DNA of 10,014 nt from Acidobacteriota bacterium (lineage in GTDB: Bacteria; Acidobacteriota; Terriglobia; Acidiferrales; UBA7541): the NCBI GenBank assembly GCA_003161195.1, contig PMOV01000142.1:4204-14217 (forward strand). Reading direction: 5' to 3'. Position 1 is the first letter of the stretch. Each line of letters starts with the position of its first letter. Shown piece after piece: positions 1 through 5,205 of the stretch. Made by a program: the position numbers and the translations under genes. Under the pieces are notes generated by a model that saw only the letters and a program-made list of their open reading frames with translations, had not been told where the DNA came from and made no database searches.

Positions 1-645
1 GCCGGCGCACCGCTCCTTGAGCTGCGCAACCTCCCGCTCCAGTCCCAGCTTTCTCAGGCAGACGCTGATGTCGCTCTCGCAGGCGCCCGCGCCACCAATG
101 CCGTTCTGCGTTTCACCGACATAGGTGCCACCTCCATCGACCGCACCCGTGCCTCCGCCGAGCGCGGCGAACTCGCCAACGCCGCCGCAAATCTTGAGGT
201 CGTCAGCCCCATTTCGGGGACCGTCCTCACGCCCAGGCCTCAGGACGCTCTCGGCTCCTACATCCGCCAGGGCTCGGACCTCCTTGAAATCGCCGACCTA
301 ACCCAAATGCGCGCCCGCATCTACGTCTCCGAATACGATCTGTCAAAGTGTCATCTCGGTGCGCGCGCTCGCGTCCAGGTCGACGGCATGCTCCGAATCC
401 AGAACGCCACCACCCAATCCATCACCGAGGCGTCCTCCGAACTGGATCCGTCCCTGGCCGAAGCCAGCAAGCTCAAGGGCCTGCTGCCGCCCAACTACTA
501 CCTCGTCGACCTCCAGCTCAACAACCCCGACGGTACTATGAAGCCCGGAATGCGCGGCTTGGCGCGCATCTACGGTCGCCGCCGCAGCCTCGCCGCCTTC
601 ACTTGGGAGGACGTGTCCCACTTCTTCGCACGTAAGCTGTGGTAA
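1..645 (+). CDS. HlyD-family periplasmic adaptor (membrane fusion protein), C-terminal part
   Basis: The reading frame is open from base 1 to the TAA at 643-645, giving 214 residues without the N-terminus, so the gene begins before the window. The visible part starts with the end of an Ala/Gln/Arg-rich alpha-hairpin (about residues 1-65). Next comes a lipoyl/barrel-sandwich half motif (LEVVSPISGTVL, about 66-77), then the beta-barrel segment with VSEYDL and the typical KPGMRGLARIYGRR strand near the end. Adaptors of this family bridge an inner-membrane transporter or peptidase-like partner to the periplasm or outer membrane. The basic, aromatic C-terminal tail (RRRSLAAFTWED...RKLW) resembles adaptors encoded beside M50-peptidase-like membrane proteins rather than classic AcrA; that is recalled from family resemblance and not verifiable here. 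The partner gene would lie upstream, outside the window. The gene runs convergently towards the small repeat-protein unit at 798-1070. The general family is confident; the substrate is unknown. Confidence 0.85.
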   Translation, partial: AGAPLLELRNLPLQSQLSQADADVALAGARATNAVLRFTDIGATSIDRTRASAERGELANAAANLEVVSPISGTVLTPRPQDALGSYIRQGSDLLEIADLTQMRARIYVSEYDLSKCHLGARARVQVDGMLRIQNATTQSITEASSELDPSLAEASKLKGLLPPNYYLVDLQLNNPDGTMKPGMRGLARIYGRRRSLAAFTWEDVSHFFARKLW

Positions 646-703
646 CTGGACCGCCGGGATCGGCATTCGCGGGTAGGGGTGAATCAAATCCATCTCGGGA
701 AAA

Positions 704-735
704 CAAAAAAAGGCCGCCCTCCCAGGGGCGGCCTT
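704..735 (-). terminator. Intrinsic terminator of the small repeat-protein gene
   Basis: A perfect 10-bp stem (AAGGCCGCCC at 710-719 with GGGCGGCCTT at 726-735) and a 6-nt loop are followed, in minus-strand reading, by an uninterrupted run of seven T (rc of 704-710). The U-tract lies only on the minus strand, so the terminator serves the gene at 798-1070, ending about 90 nt after its stop codon. Confidence 0.9.
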
Positions 736-745
736 GGCGACACAT

Positions 746-769
746 CTCTCCGAAAAGCAAGCCGGAGAG
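746..769 (-). other. 3'-UTR hairpin upstream of the terminator
   Basis: Inverted arms CTCTCCG (746-752) and CGGAGAG (763-769) around a 10-nt loop lie between the stop codon of the repeat-protein gene and its terminator. It has no T-tract, so it is not itself a terminator. It could stabilise the mRNA 3' end, or be incidental. Confidence 0.4.
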
Positions 770-797
770 TCTCGGCAAAAACTACAGCTCTTGCTTA

Positions 798-1070
798 CTA
801 CAGATTCCTCATCGTGAGCGACGAGTTCTTGATGCCCTTCAGCGAAGAATTCTTCAGGCCTTTCAAGGACGAGTTTTTCAGGCCTTTCAAAGAAGAATTC
901 TTCAAGCCCTTCAAGGAAGAGTTCTTGATCCCCTTCAGGGAGGTGGTGCTAACACCGCGCATCGACGCTTGCTTCTCGCCCTGCGCTACTTCCGTGGTCG
1001 GCGCGCTGGCCACATTGGCCTTCTTGGTGGTCTTCAGTGCGCTGATCAGAGATTTCTTTTGGATCGACAT
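798..1070 (-). CDS. Small cationic octapeptide-repeat protein, unknown function
   Basis: This is a 90-residue protein that I do not recognise. The start at 1070 is supported by GAGGAG (rc of 1079-1084), 8 nt upstream. The N-terminal part (1-43) is Lys/Ala/Thr-rich with no hydrophobic signal peptide; residues 6-22 (KSLISALKTTKKANVAS) already resemble the repeat. Residues 44-83 are five in-register octapeptides SLKG(L/I)KNS: SLKGIKNS, SLKGLKNS three times, SLKGIKNS. A decayed sixth unit SLTMRNL ends the protein. Each unit carries two Lys and two Leu/Ile; there is no Cys, and the only Trp/Tyr/Phe-type residues are absent from the repeats. The gene has its own near-consensus sigma-54 promoter (1128-1143), two upstream palindromes (1247-1283) and a terminator (704-735), so it is a monocistronic, tightly controlled unit next to a sigma-54 activator. 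Possible roles, all inferred: precursor of a processed or exported peptide, a cationic antimicrobial-like peptide, or a structural repeat protein. That the gene is real: high confidence; function: none assigned. Confidence 0.85.
   Translation of the reverse strand: MSIQKKSLISALKTTKKANVASAPTTEVAQGEKQASMRGVSTTSLKGIKNSSLKGLKNSSLKGLKNSSLKGLKNSSLKGIKNSSLTMRNL
822..941 (-). repeat. Five 24-bp tandem repeats encoding SLKG(L/I)KNS
   Basis: Codons 44-83 of the small protein form five consecutive 24-bp units with a few synonymous and conservative changes (Leu/Ile at unit position 5, Gly and Lys codon variation). A degenerate sixth unit runs to the stop. The length is a multiple of three and identity is conserved at the amino-acid level, which fits selection on the octapeptide and growth by in-frame duplication. 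Confidence 0.9.
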
Positions 1071-1127
1071 TGGCTTGGCTCCTCAGATTCTAAAATTTTA
1101 TTTTGTTCCCCGGACGTTACCTACTAG

Positions 1128-1143
1128 AGCAGTCCGCGTGCCA
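1128..1143 (-). promoter_or_regulatory. Sigma-54 (-24/-12) promoter of the small repeat-protein gene
   Basis: In minus-strand reading the sequence is TGGCACGCGGACTGCT. Against the consensus TGGCACG-N4-TTGCW this is a single mismatch (C for the first T of TTGC). The GG and GC elements are separated by exactly 10 bp, the spacing sigma-54 requires. With -12 at 1129, transcription would start near 1117, leaving a 5' leader of about 47 nt that contains the GAGGAG ribosome site. Confidence 0.88.
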
Positions 1144-1181
1144 AACTCCCTCCATCCCCGGCGTTCGCGAAAGCCCCACGG

Positions 1182-1194
1182 AATCAATCACTTC
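1182..1194. promoter_or_regulatory. IHF-like binding site between enhancer and sigma-54 promoter
   Basis: AATCAATCACTTC matches the IHF consensus WATCAA-N4-TTR except for the last base. It lies between the palindromes (1247-1283) and the -24/-12 promoter, about 65-77 bp upstream of the predicted start, where a DNA-bending site usually sits in enhancer-dependent promoters. One such match can occur by chance; the position is what makes it credible. Confidence 0.4.
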
Positions 1195-1246
1195 CCGCCC
1201 CCCATTCCCGAACTGGCCCTTCGAACAGGTCCGAAAACTAATCCCC

Positions 1247-1261
1247 GGTTAAAAATTAACC
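1247..1261. promoter_or_regulatory. Promoter-proximal palindromic upstream activator site
   Basis: GGTTAAAAATTAACC is a perfect 6-bp inverted repeat around 3 bp. It lies about 130-145 bp upstream of the predicted sigma-54 start of the small gene, a normal enhancer distance for NtrC-type activators. It is the partner of the palindrome at 1268-1283. Proposed ligand: the activator encoded at 1296-2720. Confidence 0.65.
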
Positions 1262-1267
1262 CCACTA

Positions 1268-1283
1268 GGTTAAAAAATTAACC
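1268..1283. promoter_or_regulatory. Promoter-distal palindromic upstream activator site
   Basis: GGTTAAAAAATTAACC is a perfect palindrome with the same half-sites (GGTTAA/TTAACC) as 1247-1261. The two centres are about 21.5 bp apart, two helical turns, so two dimers would bind the same face of the DNA. It begins 12 bp past the stop codon of the activator gene. Confidence 0.65.
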
Positions 1284-1295
1284 TTTGCCGACGCT

Positions 1296-2720
1296 TCACA
1301 GCTTGTACTTCCGGCACAGGTACTTCATCCGCTGCCCATCCACCTGCAGTAGCTCCGCCGCCGCCGATTTCCTCCCCCCCGTCCGCCGTAAGGCCGCGCT
1401 CAGGTACGCCACCTCGATCCGCTCCATCTCCGCGTCGAAATCCACCCCCGCCTCCGGTATCAAAATCGCCTCCTGGCTCGCCGCGCTCGAAACCAGCAGC
1501 GTTTGCGGCAGTTGCTCCGCCGTAATCACCGCGCCATCCCCCATTACCACCAGTCGTTGCACCAGATTCTCCAGCTCCCGCACGTTCCCCGGCCAGCCGT
1601 AATCCTCCAGAATGGCCATCACCTCCGGTTGCACGCGCTTCACCGCCTTCTTCGCCGCCGCGCAATATACCCGCATAAAATGGTCCACCAGCACCGCAAT
1701 GTCCCCGCTCCGCTCCCGCAACGGCGGAATCGCAATCGGCACCACGTTAATCCGGTAATACAAATCCTCGCGGAACCGTCCCTTCTTAACCAAATCCTCC
1801 AAATCTTCGTTCGTCGCGGTAATCAACCGAAAATCAATCTTCTTCGCCGTCCGCCCGCCTAGCCGCTGCACCACATGCTCCTGCAACACCCGCAGCAGCT
1901 TGCTCTGCAGCCCCTGATTCAGCGTCGTAATCTCATCCAGAAACAGCGTCCCGCCCTGCGCCGACTCAATCAACCCCGCCCGCGTCGCATCCGCCCCGGT
2001 AAACGCCCCCTTCTCGTACCCAAACAGCTCCGACTCAATCAGCCCTTCCGGCAGCGCCGAACAGTTCAAGCACACGTACGGCTTATCCGCGCGGCTTCCG
2101 GACTGCACAATAGCCTGCGCAATCAACTCTTTCCCCGTCCCACTCTCCCCGCGCAACACCACGCTGCTGTTGCTGTCCGCCACCGACAGCACCGCCTGAT
2201 ACACCTTCTGCATCGCCGCGCTGCCGCCAATCAACCCGCAAAACGCGGACTTGCTCTCCACCTGCTCGACCATCCGCCGCCCTTCAATCTCCATGGCGCG
2301 CTTCTGGATCGCTCGTGCTAGTACAATCTGCAACTCCCCCAAATTCAGCGGCGCGGTAAAAAACTCATCCGCACCCGCCCGGCTCGCCTTAATCGGAATA
2401 TTCCGGTCCGTCGACCGCGTCATCGCCACCAACACCAAATCCTCGCGCAACCCGCGCATCTCCCGCAGCACGTCCACGCCATCGCCCGCACCGGTGCCAA
2501 TGCTGTCCAAATCGAACAGAATCGCACGCAGCTGCGCATCATCAATTAGTTCTTTGATTTGCTCTTCGTTGGTGGCCAGCACCGCGCGGAAGCCCGCACC
2601 CAGCCCGCGGCGTATCTCCGGGAATACCGCATCTTCCACGGTAATCACGGCGATCGCGTACTGCTCCTCGCCGGCCCGTTCTACATCCGCTTGCTCACGT
2701 TCTGTCAAAGGACTTCGCAT
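1296..2720 (-). CDS. Sigma-54-dependent NtrC-type activator with degenerate receiver domain
   Basis: This 474-residue protein has classic three-domain order. Residues 20-140 are a receiver-like fold with Asp70 at the phospho-acceptor position and Thr101. The invariant Lys is Ala123 (FFTAPLN instead of ..TKP..), and the N-terminal acidic pair reads ITVED. Residues 160-400 are an AAA+ sigma-54 interaction domain with Walker A GESGTGKE (191-198), an intact GAFTGA loop (238-243), Walker B GGTLFLDE (256-263) and arginine-finger region FREDLYYR (316-323). Residues 438-474 are a Fis-type HTH. The intact GAFTGA loop means it should remodel sigma-54 polymerase at -24/-12 promoters. The palindromes at 1247-1283 and the sigma-54 promoter at 1128-1143 lie immediately downstream, so the small repeat-protein gene is its obvious target. 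Start at 2720: GTGAGG stands about 10 nt upstream. A TATAAT overlaps this ATG, so a shorter start cannot be fully excluded. No sensor kinase is adjacent on the same strand. Confidence 0.93.
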   Translation of the reverse strand: MRSPLTEREQADVERAGEEQYAIAVITVEDAVFPEIRRGLGAGFRAVLATNEEQIKELIDDAQLRAILFDLDSIGTGAGDGVDVLREMRGLREDLVLVAMTRSTDRNIPIKASRAGADEFFTAPLNLGELQIVLARAIQKRAMEIEGRRMVEQVESKSAFCGLIGGSAAMQKVYQAVLSVADSNSSVVLRGESGTGKELIAQAIVQSGSRADKPYVCLNCSALPEGLIESELFGYEKGAFTGADATRAGLIESAQGGTLFLDEITTLNQGLQSKLLRVLQEHVVQRLGGRTAKKIDFRLITATNEDLEDLVKKGRFREDLYYRINVVPIAIPPLRERSGDIAVLVDHFMRVYCAAAKKAVKRVQPEVMAILEDYGWPGNVRELENLVQRLVVMGDGAVITAEQLPQTLLVSSAASQEAILIPEAGVDFDAEMERIEVAYLSAALRRTGGRKSAAAELLQVDGQRMKYLCRKYKL

Positions 2721-2783
2721 TATAGGGAAACCTCACCCGCGCGTAAAGCAAAAGTCCCTCCCTCGCAACGCCGTTCCTGGGAG

Positions 2784-2803
2784 CGCCAATCTCCCGAGTG
2801 GCG
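2784..2803. repeat. REP-like hairpin upstream of the activator gene
   Basis: CGCCAATC (2784-2791) and GAGTGGCG (2796-2803) pair over 8 positions with one mismatch around a 4-nt loop. It lies in the 148-bp gap between the DUF4230 gene stop and the activator start. It resembles the short GC-rich palindromes scattered between genes in acidobacterial genomes (recalled, not searched). It could also help end the DUF4230 transcript, but no T-run follows. Confidence 0.4.
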
Positions 2804-2868
2804 GGCTTGATTTTGGGTTTTCTTTTGGTTTTTGCTTTTGCGGCCTATTCCGATCGTCCCACTCCAAA

Positions 2869-3555
2869 TCACTCCACATCCACCTCGCGAAACCCAAACC
2901 CCTTTAGCATCCCCGTCACCGTATTCCGCGCGTTCTCCGCCGCCGTCTTCAGCACTCCATCCGCCAGCGCCGCCGCCCGCAGCTGTTTCTCCGCCTCCTC
3001 GCGCACCTCGCTTTCCAGATTCGGGTCCGGCGACGAAAACAACCCCGTATCCCGCGAATACACCCGCGTCTTCGCATTATCAATCCGCGTACTAAACACC
3101 TCCGCCGCCGGCAATCGAATCGTCACCTTCGACCCCTGTACCGCCACATCCGCCGCCTGCAAATTCGCCAGGTTAATCCCCCCAACCACTTCCCCATGCA
3201 CCACCAGCAGCAACCGGTCCCCCACCAGGAATTTCGGCAAATACGCGCTGTCGTGCTCGCCCGAAATAATCTTGTCCATGGTGTAACTCACCGTCTCCAA
3301 CCGCGCCAGCTGTTGCACCTGCCGCACTACCGTCGGCTGATCCACATTAATCTGCGTCACCCCGCTGCGCATCCCCGCAATCAGGTGATACAGCCCATAC
3401 CCGGTAGCCATCCACAAACCGGCCCCCAACAAAATCACCGTAAGCACCGCCCCCGCGAGTAGCCCCAGCACCCAGCTCATAACGCTACGTCGCCGCCGCG
3501 GTTCCACCTCCCGCGGTGCCCCTCGATCAGTCAACTCCATCTCATCTTTGTCCAT
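2869..3555 (-). CDS. DUF4230 family membrane-anchored protein
   Basis: This 228-residue protein carries an acidic/basic N-terminal tail (1-25) and one transmembrane segment (about 27-50, SWVLGLLAGAVLTVILLGAG). An outer domain (about 72-228) has the DUF4230 pattern: TVVRQVQQLARLETVSYT, a LLLVVHGEVVGGINLANL strand pair, VTIRLPAAEVFSTRIDN, TRVYSRDTGLF, an Ala-rich helix and the ending GFGFREVDVE. The family is widespread and its function is not established; one plausible picture is a membrane-anchored extracytoplasmic protein. The open frame extends upstream to 3657, but the extra 34 residues (Gly-rich, then acidic) read through a dispersed intergenic repeat and the end of the flavoprotein gene. 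I therefore chose ATG 3555, which has AGAGAAG just upstream; ATG 3540 is the alternative. It lies 59 bp after the BaiN-like gene on the same strand and may be co-transcribed with it. Confidence 0.85.
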   Translation of the reverse strand: MDKDEMELTDRGAPREVEPRRRRSVMSWVLGLLAGAVLTVILLGAGLWMATGYGLYHLIAGMRSGVTQINVDQPTVVRQVQQLARLETVSYTMDKIISGEHDSAYLPKFLVGDRLLLVVHGEVVGGINLANLQAADVAVQGSKVTIRLPAAEVFSTRIDNAKTRVYSRDTGLFSSPDPNLESEVREEAEKQLRAAALADGVLKTAAENARNTVTGMLKGFGFREVDVE

Positions 3556-3558
3556 AAT

Positions 3559-3609
3559 CTTCTCTGTGCCCGCTGCGCTCTCCGAACTATCTGTGTACTC
3601 TTCGTTTTC
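3559..3609 (+). repeat. Dispersed intergenic repeat, copy 1
   Basis: This segment (CTTCTCTGTG...CGCTGCGCTC.CCG...TCTGTGTA.CTCTTCG.GTTT) is closely matched by 8881-8932 in the same orientation, with only scattered substitutions. Here it fills almost the whole gap between the flavoprotein stop and the DUF4230 start. Because it is repeated outside genes, it argues against extending DUF4230 upstream. Confidence 0.6.
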
Positions 3610-3614
3610 ACCGC

Positions 3615-4808
3615 TTAAACCGCCCGCCCCGCCGCCGCACCCGACGCCCACGCCCACTGAAAGTTAAACCCTCCCAGGTGCCCCGTCACATCCACTACTT
3701 CCCCTATAAAATACAATCCGCGCACTTTCTTGCTCTCCATCGTCTTGCTGGACAATTCCTCAGTATCCACGCCTCCAACGGTAACTTCCGCCTTTGCATA
3801 CCCCTCCGTCCCCGCCGGCCGTACCACCCACCCATGCACCACCTTCTCAAACTCCTCCAGCGCCGCATTCGACCATCTCGCCGGCTCATGCAAATCCAGC
3901 CACCGCGTCGCCAGCCGCTTCGGCAAAATCCCCTGAAACGCATTGCGCAACGCCGTCATGCTCCGAAATTCCGTCCCGAGCACGCCAGCAATCACATTCC
4001 TCCCCGGCGCCAGATCAATGGCAATCCCGCCCAACTCCGCCCCTCCCGCACAATTCCAATACGACGAAATCTGCAGAATTGCCGGACCGCTCATGCCGCG
4101 ATGCGTGATCAGCATCTTCTCGCGAAACTGCCGGCCCTCGCAGCAAGCGATGACCTCTGCGGAAATTCCCGCCAGATCGCAGTAGCGCGAGCGGTCGTCA
4201 GTGTTGAACACCAGCGGAACAAGTCCGGGACGCGGCTCTCGAATCTTCACTCCAAACTGCCGCGCCAGTTCATAGCCGAAAGAAGTCGCGCCCAACTTCG
4301 GAATCGACGGACCCCCCGTCGCCACCACCAGCGCCGGAGCGTGAAACTCCGCGTTCTCCGTACGCACAATAAACCGATCAGCGCGAACAAGATCAGCGCG
4401 GCGAACTTCCTCGATCCTCGCGTTCAAAACAATCTGCACCCCTGCGGCCCGGCACTCTTCTTCCAACATCGCGACTATGTCGCGTGCCGACCGGTCGCAA
4501 AATAGCTGCCCCAGCGTCTTCTCGTGATAGGCAATCCCATGCTTCTCCGCCAGCGCGATAAAATCCCCCGGCGTATACCGCGCCAACGCCGACTTCGCAA
4601 AATGCCCGTTCTCGCTTAAAAAATCCTCCGCCCGGCAATGTAAGTTTGTGAAATTGCACCGCCCTCCGCCGGAAATCAGAATCTTCTTCCCAATTTTCTC
4701 CGCTCGCTCCAGCACTACCACCCGCTTACCTCGTTTCCCCGCCTCCATCGCACACAGTAGCCCCGCCGCACCCGCCCCCAAAATAATCACGTCGTAAGCC
4801 GTTCGCAT
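3615..4808 (-). CDS. BaiN/HI0933 (YhiN) family FAD-dependent oxidoreductase
   Basis: This 397-residue protein has the length expected for the family. The N-terminus is a Rossmann dinucleotide fold, DVIILGAGAAGLLCA (6-20), with the acidic end of strand 2 at VVVLER. It is followed by the family hallmark KIGKKILISGGGRCNFTN. A middle substrate/cap domain contains LVVATGGPSIPKLG, and the C-terminus has the second FAD contact FIGEVVDVTGHLGGFNFQWAWASG. The family binds FAD and is assumed to be a soluble reductase/dehydrogenase. The Clostridium member BaiN has been linked to bile-acid reduction, but for other members, including this one, the substrate is unknown. The start at 4808 gives the usual few residues before the Rossmann strand; the ribosome site is weak. 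An extended -10 at 4842-4850 lies about 35 bp upstream. It is transcribed towards, and perhaps with, the DUF4230 gene, and divergently from the kinase operon. No oddities. Confidence 0.92.
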   Translation of the reverse strand: MRTAYDVIILGAGAAGLLCAMEAGKRGKRVVVLERAEKIGKKILISGGGRCNFTNLHCRAEDFLSENGHFAKSALARYTPGDFIALAEKHGIAYHEKTLGQLFCDRSARDIVAMLEEECRAAGVQIVLNARIEEVRRADLVRADRFIVRTENAEFHAPALVVATGGPSIPKLGATSFGYELARQFGVKIREPRPGLVPLVFNTDDRSRYCDLAGISAEVIACCEGRQFREKMLITHRGMSGPAILQISSYWNCAGGAELGGIAIDLAPGRNVIAGVLGTEFRSMTALRNAFQGILPKRLATRWLDLHEPARWSNAALEEFEKVVHGWVVRPAGTEGYAKAEVTVGGVDTEELSSKTMESKKVRGLYFIGEVVDVTGHLGGFNFQWAWASGAAAGRAV

Positions 4809-4841
4809 AAGCAGTCAGCCGCGCGCCCAAGTCGCGCGCCT

Positions 4842-4850
4842 ACCATAGCA
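4842..4850 (-). promoter_or_regulatory. Candidate extended -10 promoter of the flavoprotein gene
   Basis: In minus-strand reading TGCTATGGT fits the TGnTAnnnT extended -10 pattern, about 34 bp before the start codon, predicting a leader of roughly 27 nt. No clear -35 is visible. Between it and the gene lie two direct copies of GCGCGCC (in 4831-4840 and 4821-4827). Confidence 0.35.
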
Positions 4851-4859
4851 TGCCGCGAC

Positions 4860-4889
4860 GAGCTCCCCGACGGCTTCGCTCGGCGGCTC
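4860..4889. repeat. Imperfect GC-rich palindrome (REP-like)
   Basis: GAGC (4860-4863) pairs with GCTC (4886-4889) and CCGA (4867-4870) with TCGG (4880-4883), with a small asymmetric internal loop and a 9-nt apex. No T-run on either side, so it is a structural repeat rather than a terminator. Confidence 0.3.
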
Positions 4890-5205
4890 CCTTCTTCGTA
4901 GCGTCGGCGGGTTTTTGCCGTCCTTACCGCGAATCTCTGTCTTGCAGCCTATCGCTCGTCCCCGTCCGCCTGCACCCCGCGGCCACGCGTTGTCTCTTTC
5001 AGCCCTCCGCTCGTCACCATTCTTGACTTTTCCGCACATTGCGCCAAACTGAAGGTCCCCTCCCGCTACGGCTGTTTCCAATTCATATGTTTCTTCAGGC
5101 GTGTCGCACGGCAGCGACGCGCGCTATCCCTCTCCGCACGGCACGCGCCGGCCCATGGTTTCGCGCAGCTCCTGCGTCCATGCGCTGTTCGATAGAGGGA
5201 GAAGC

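Larger units (their letters stand above)
646..797. other. Convergent intergenic region between the adaptor and the repeat-protein gene
   Basis: No coding potential was found here. The stretch holds the 3' untranslated part of the minus-strand small gene: a hairpin at 746-769 and an intrinsic terminator at 704-735. No T-run follows the terminator hairpin on the plus strand, so a dedicated terminator for the adaptor gene is not evident. Confidence 0.6.
4809..5205. other. Divergent intergenic region between flavoprotein and kinase operon
   Basis: About 400 bp with no convincing gene. It holds the candidate flavoprotein promoter (4842-4850) and an imperfect hairpin at 4860-4889 (arms GAGC..CCGA and TCGG..GCTC). 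A TTGACT at 5023-5028 has no good -10 at 16-18 bp. The region must contain the kinase operon promoter, but I cannot place it with confidence. Confidence 0.5.

Noticed and set aside
822..941. Possible CRISPR-like or minisatellite array
   Set aside because: The 24-bp units are directly adjacent with no spacers and keep an open, conserved frame inside a supported gene.
679..1281. Plus-strand 200-codon ORF with repetitive EFFRPFKE-like units
   Set aside because: It is the antisense reading of the tandem repeats in the minus-strand gene. It starts inside the terminator region and runs through the sigma-54 promoter and palindromes. The minus-strand frame has ribosome site, promoter and terminator.
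3556..3657. N-terminal extension of the DUF4230 protein to 3657
   Set aside because: It would overlap the flavoprotein 3' end and translate a dispersed intergenic repeat. It precedes a normal start with a membrane anchor close behind.
5023..5051. TTGACT as the promoter of the kinase operon
   Set aside because: At 17 bp the -10 would be AAACTG, a poor match, and no extended -10 is present.
5101..5205. Upstream start (5101) for the sensor kinase
   Set aside because: The 35 extra residues are basic and unlike the family. A strong GAGGGAG ribosome site is placed for ATG 5206.
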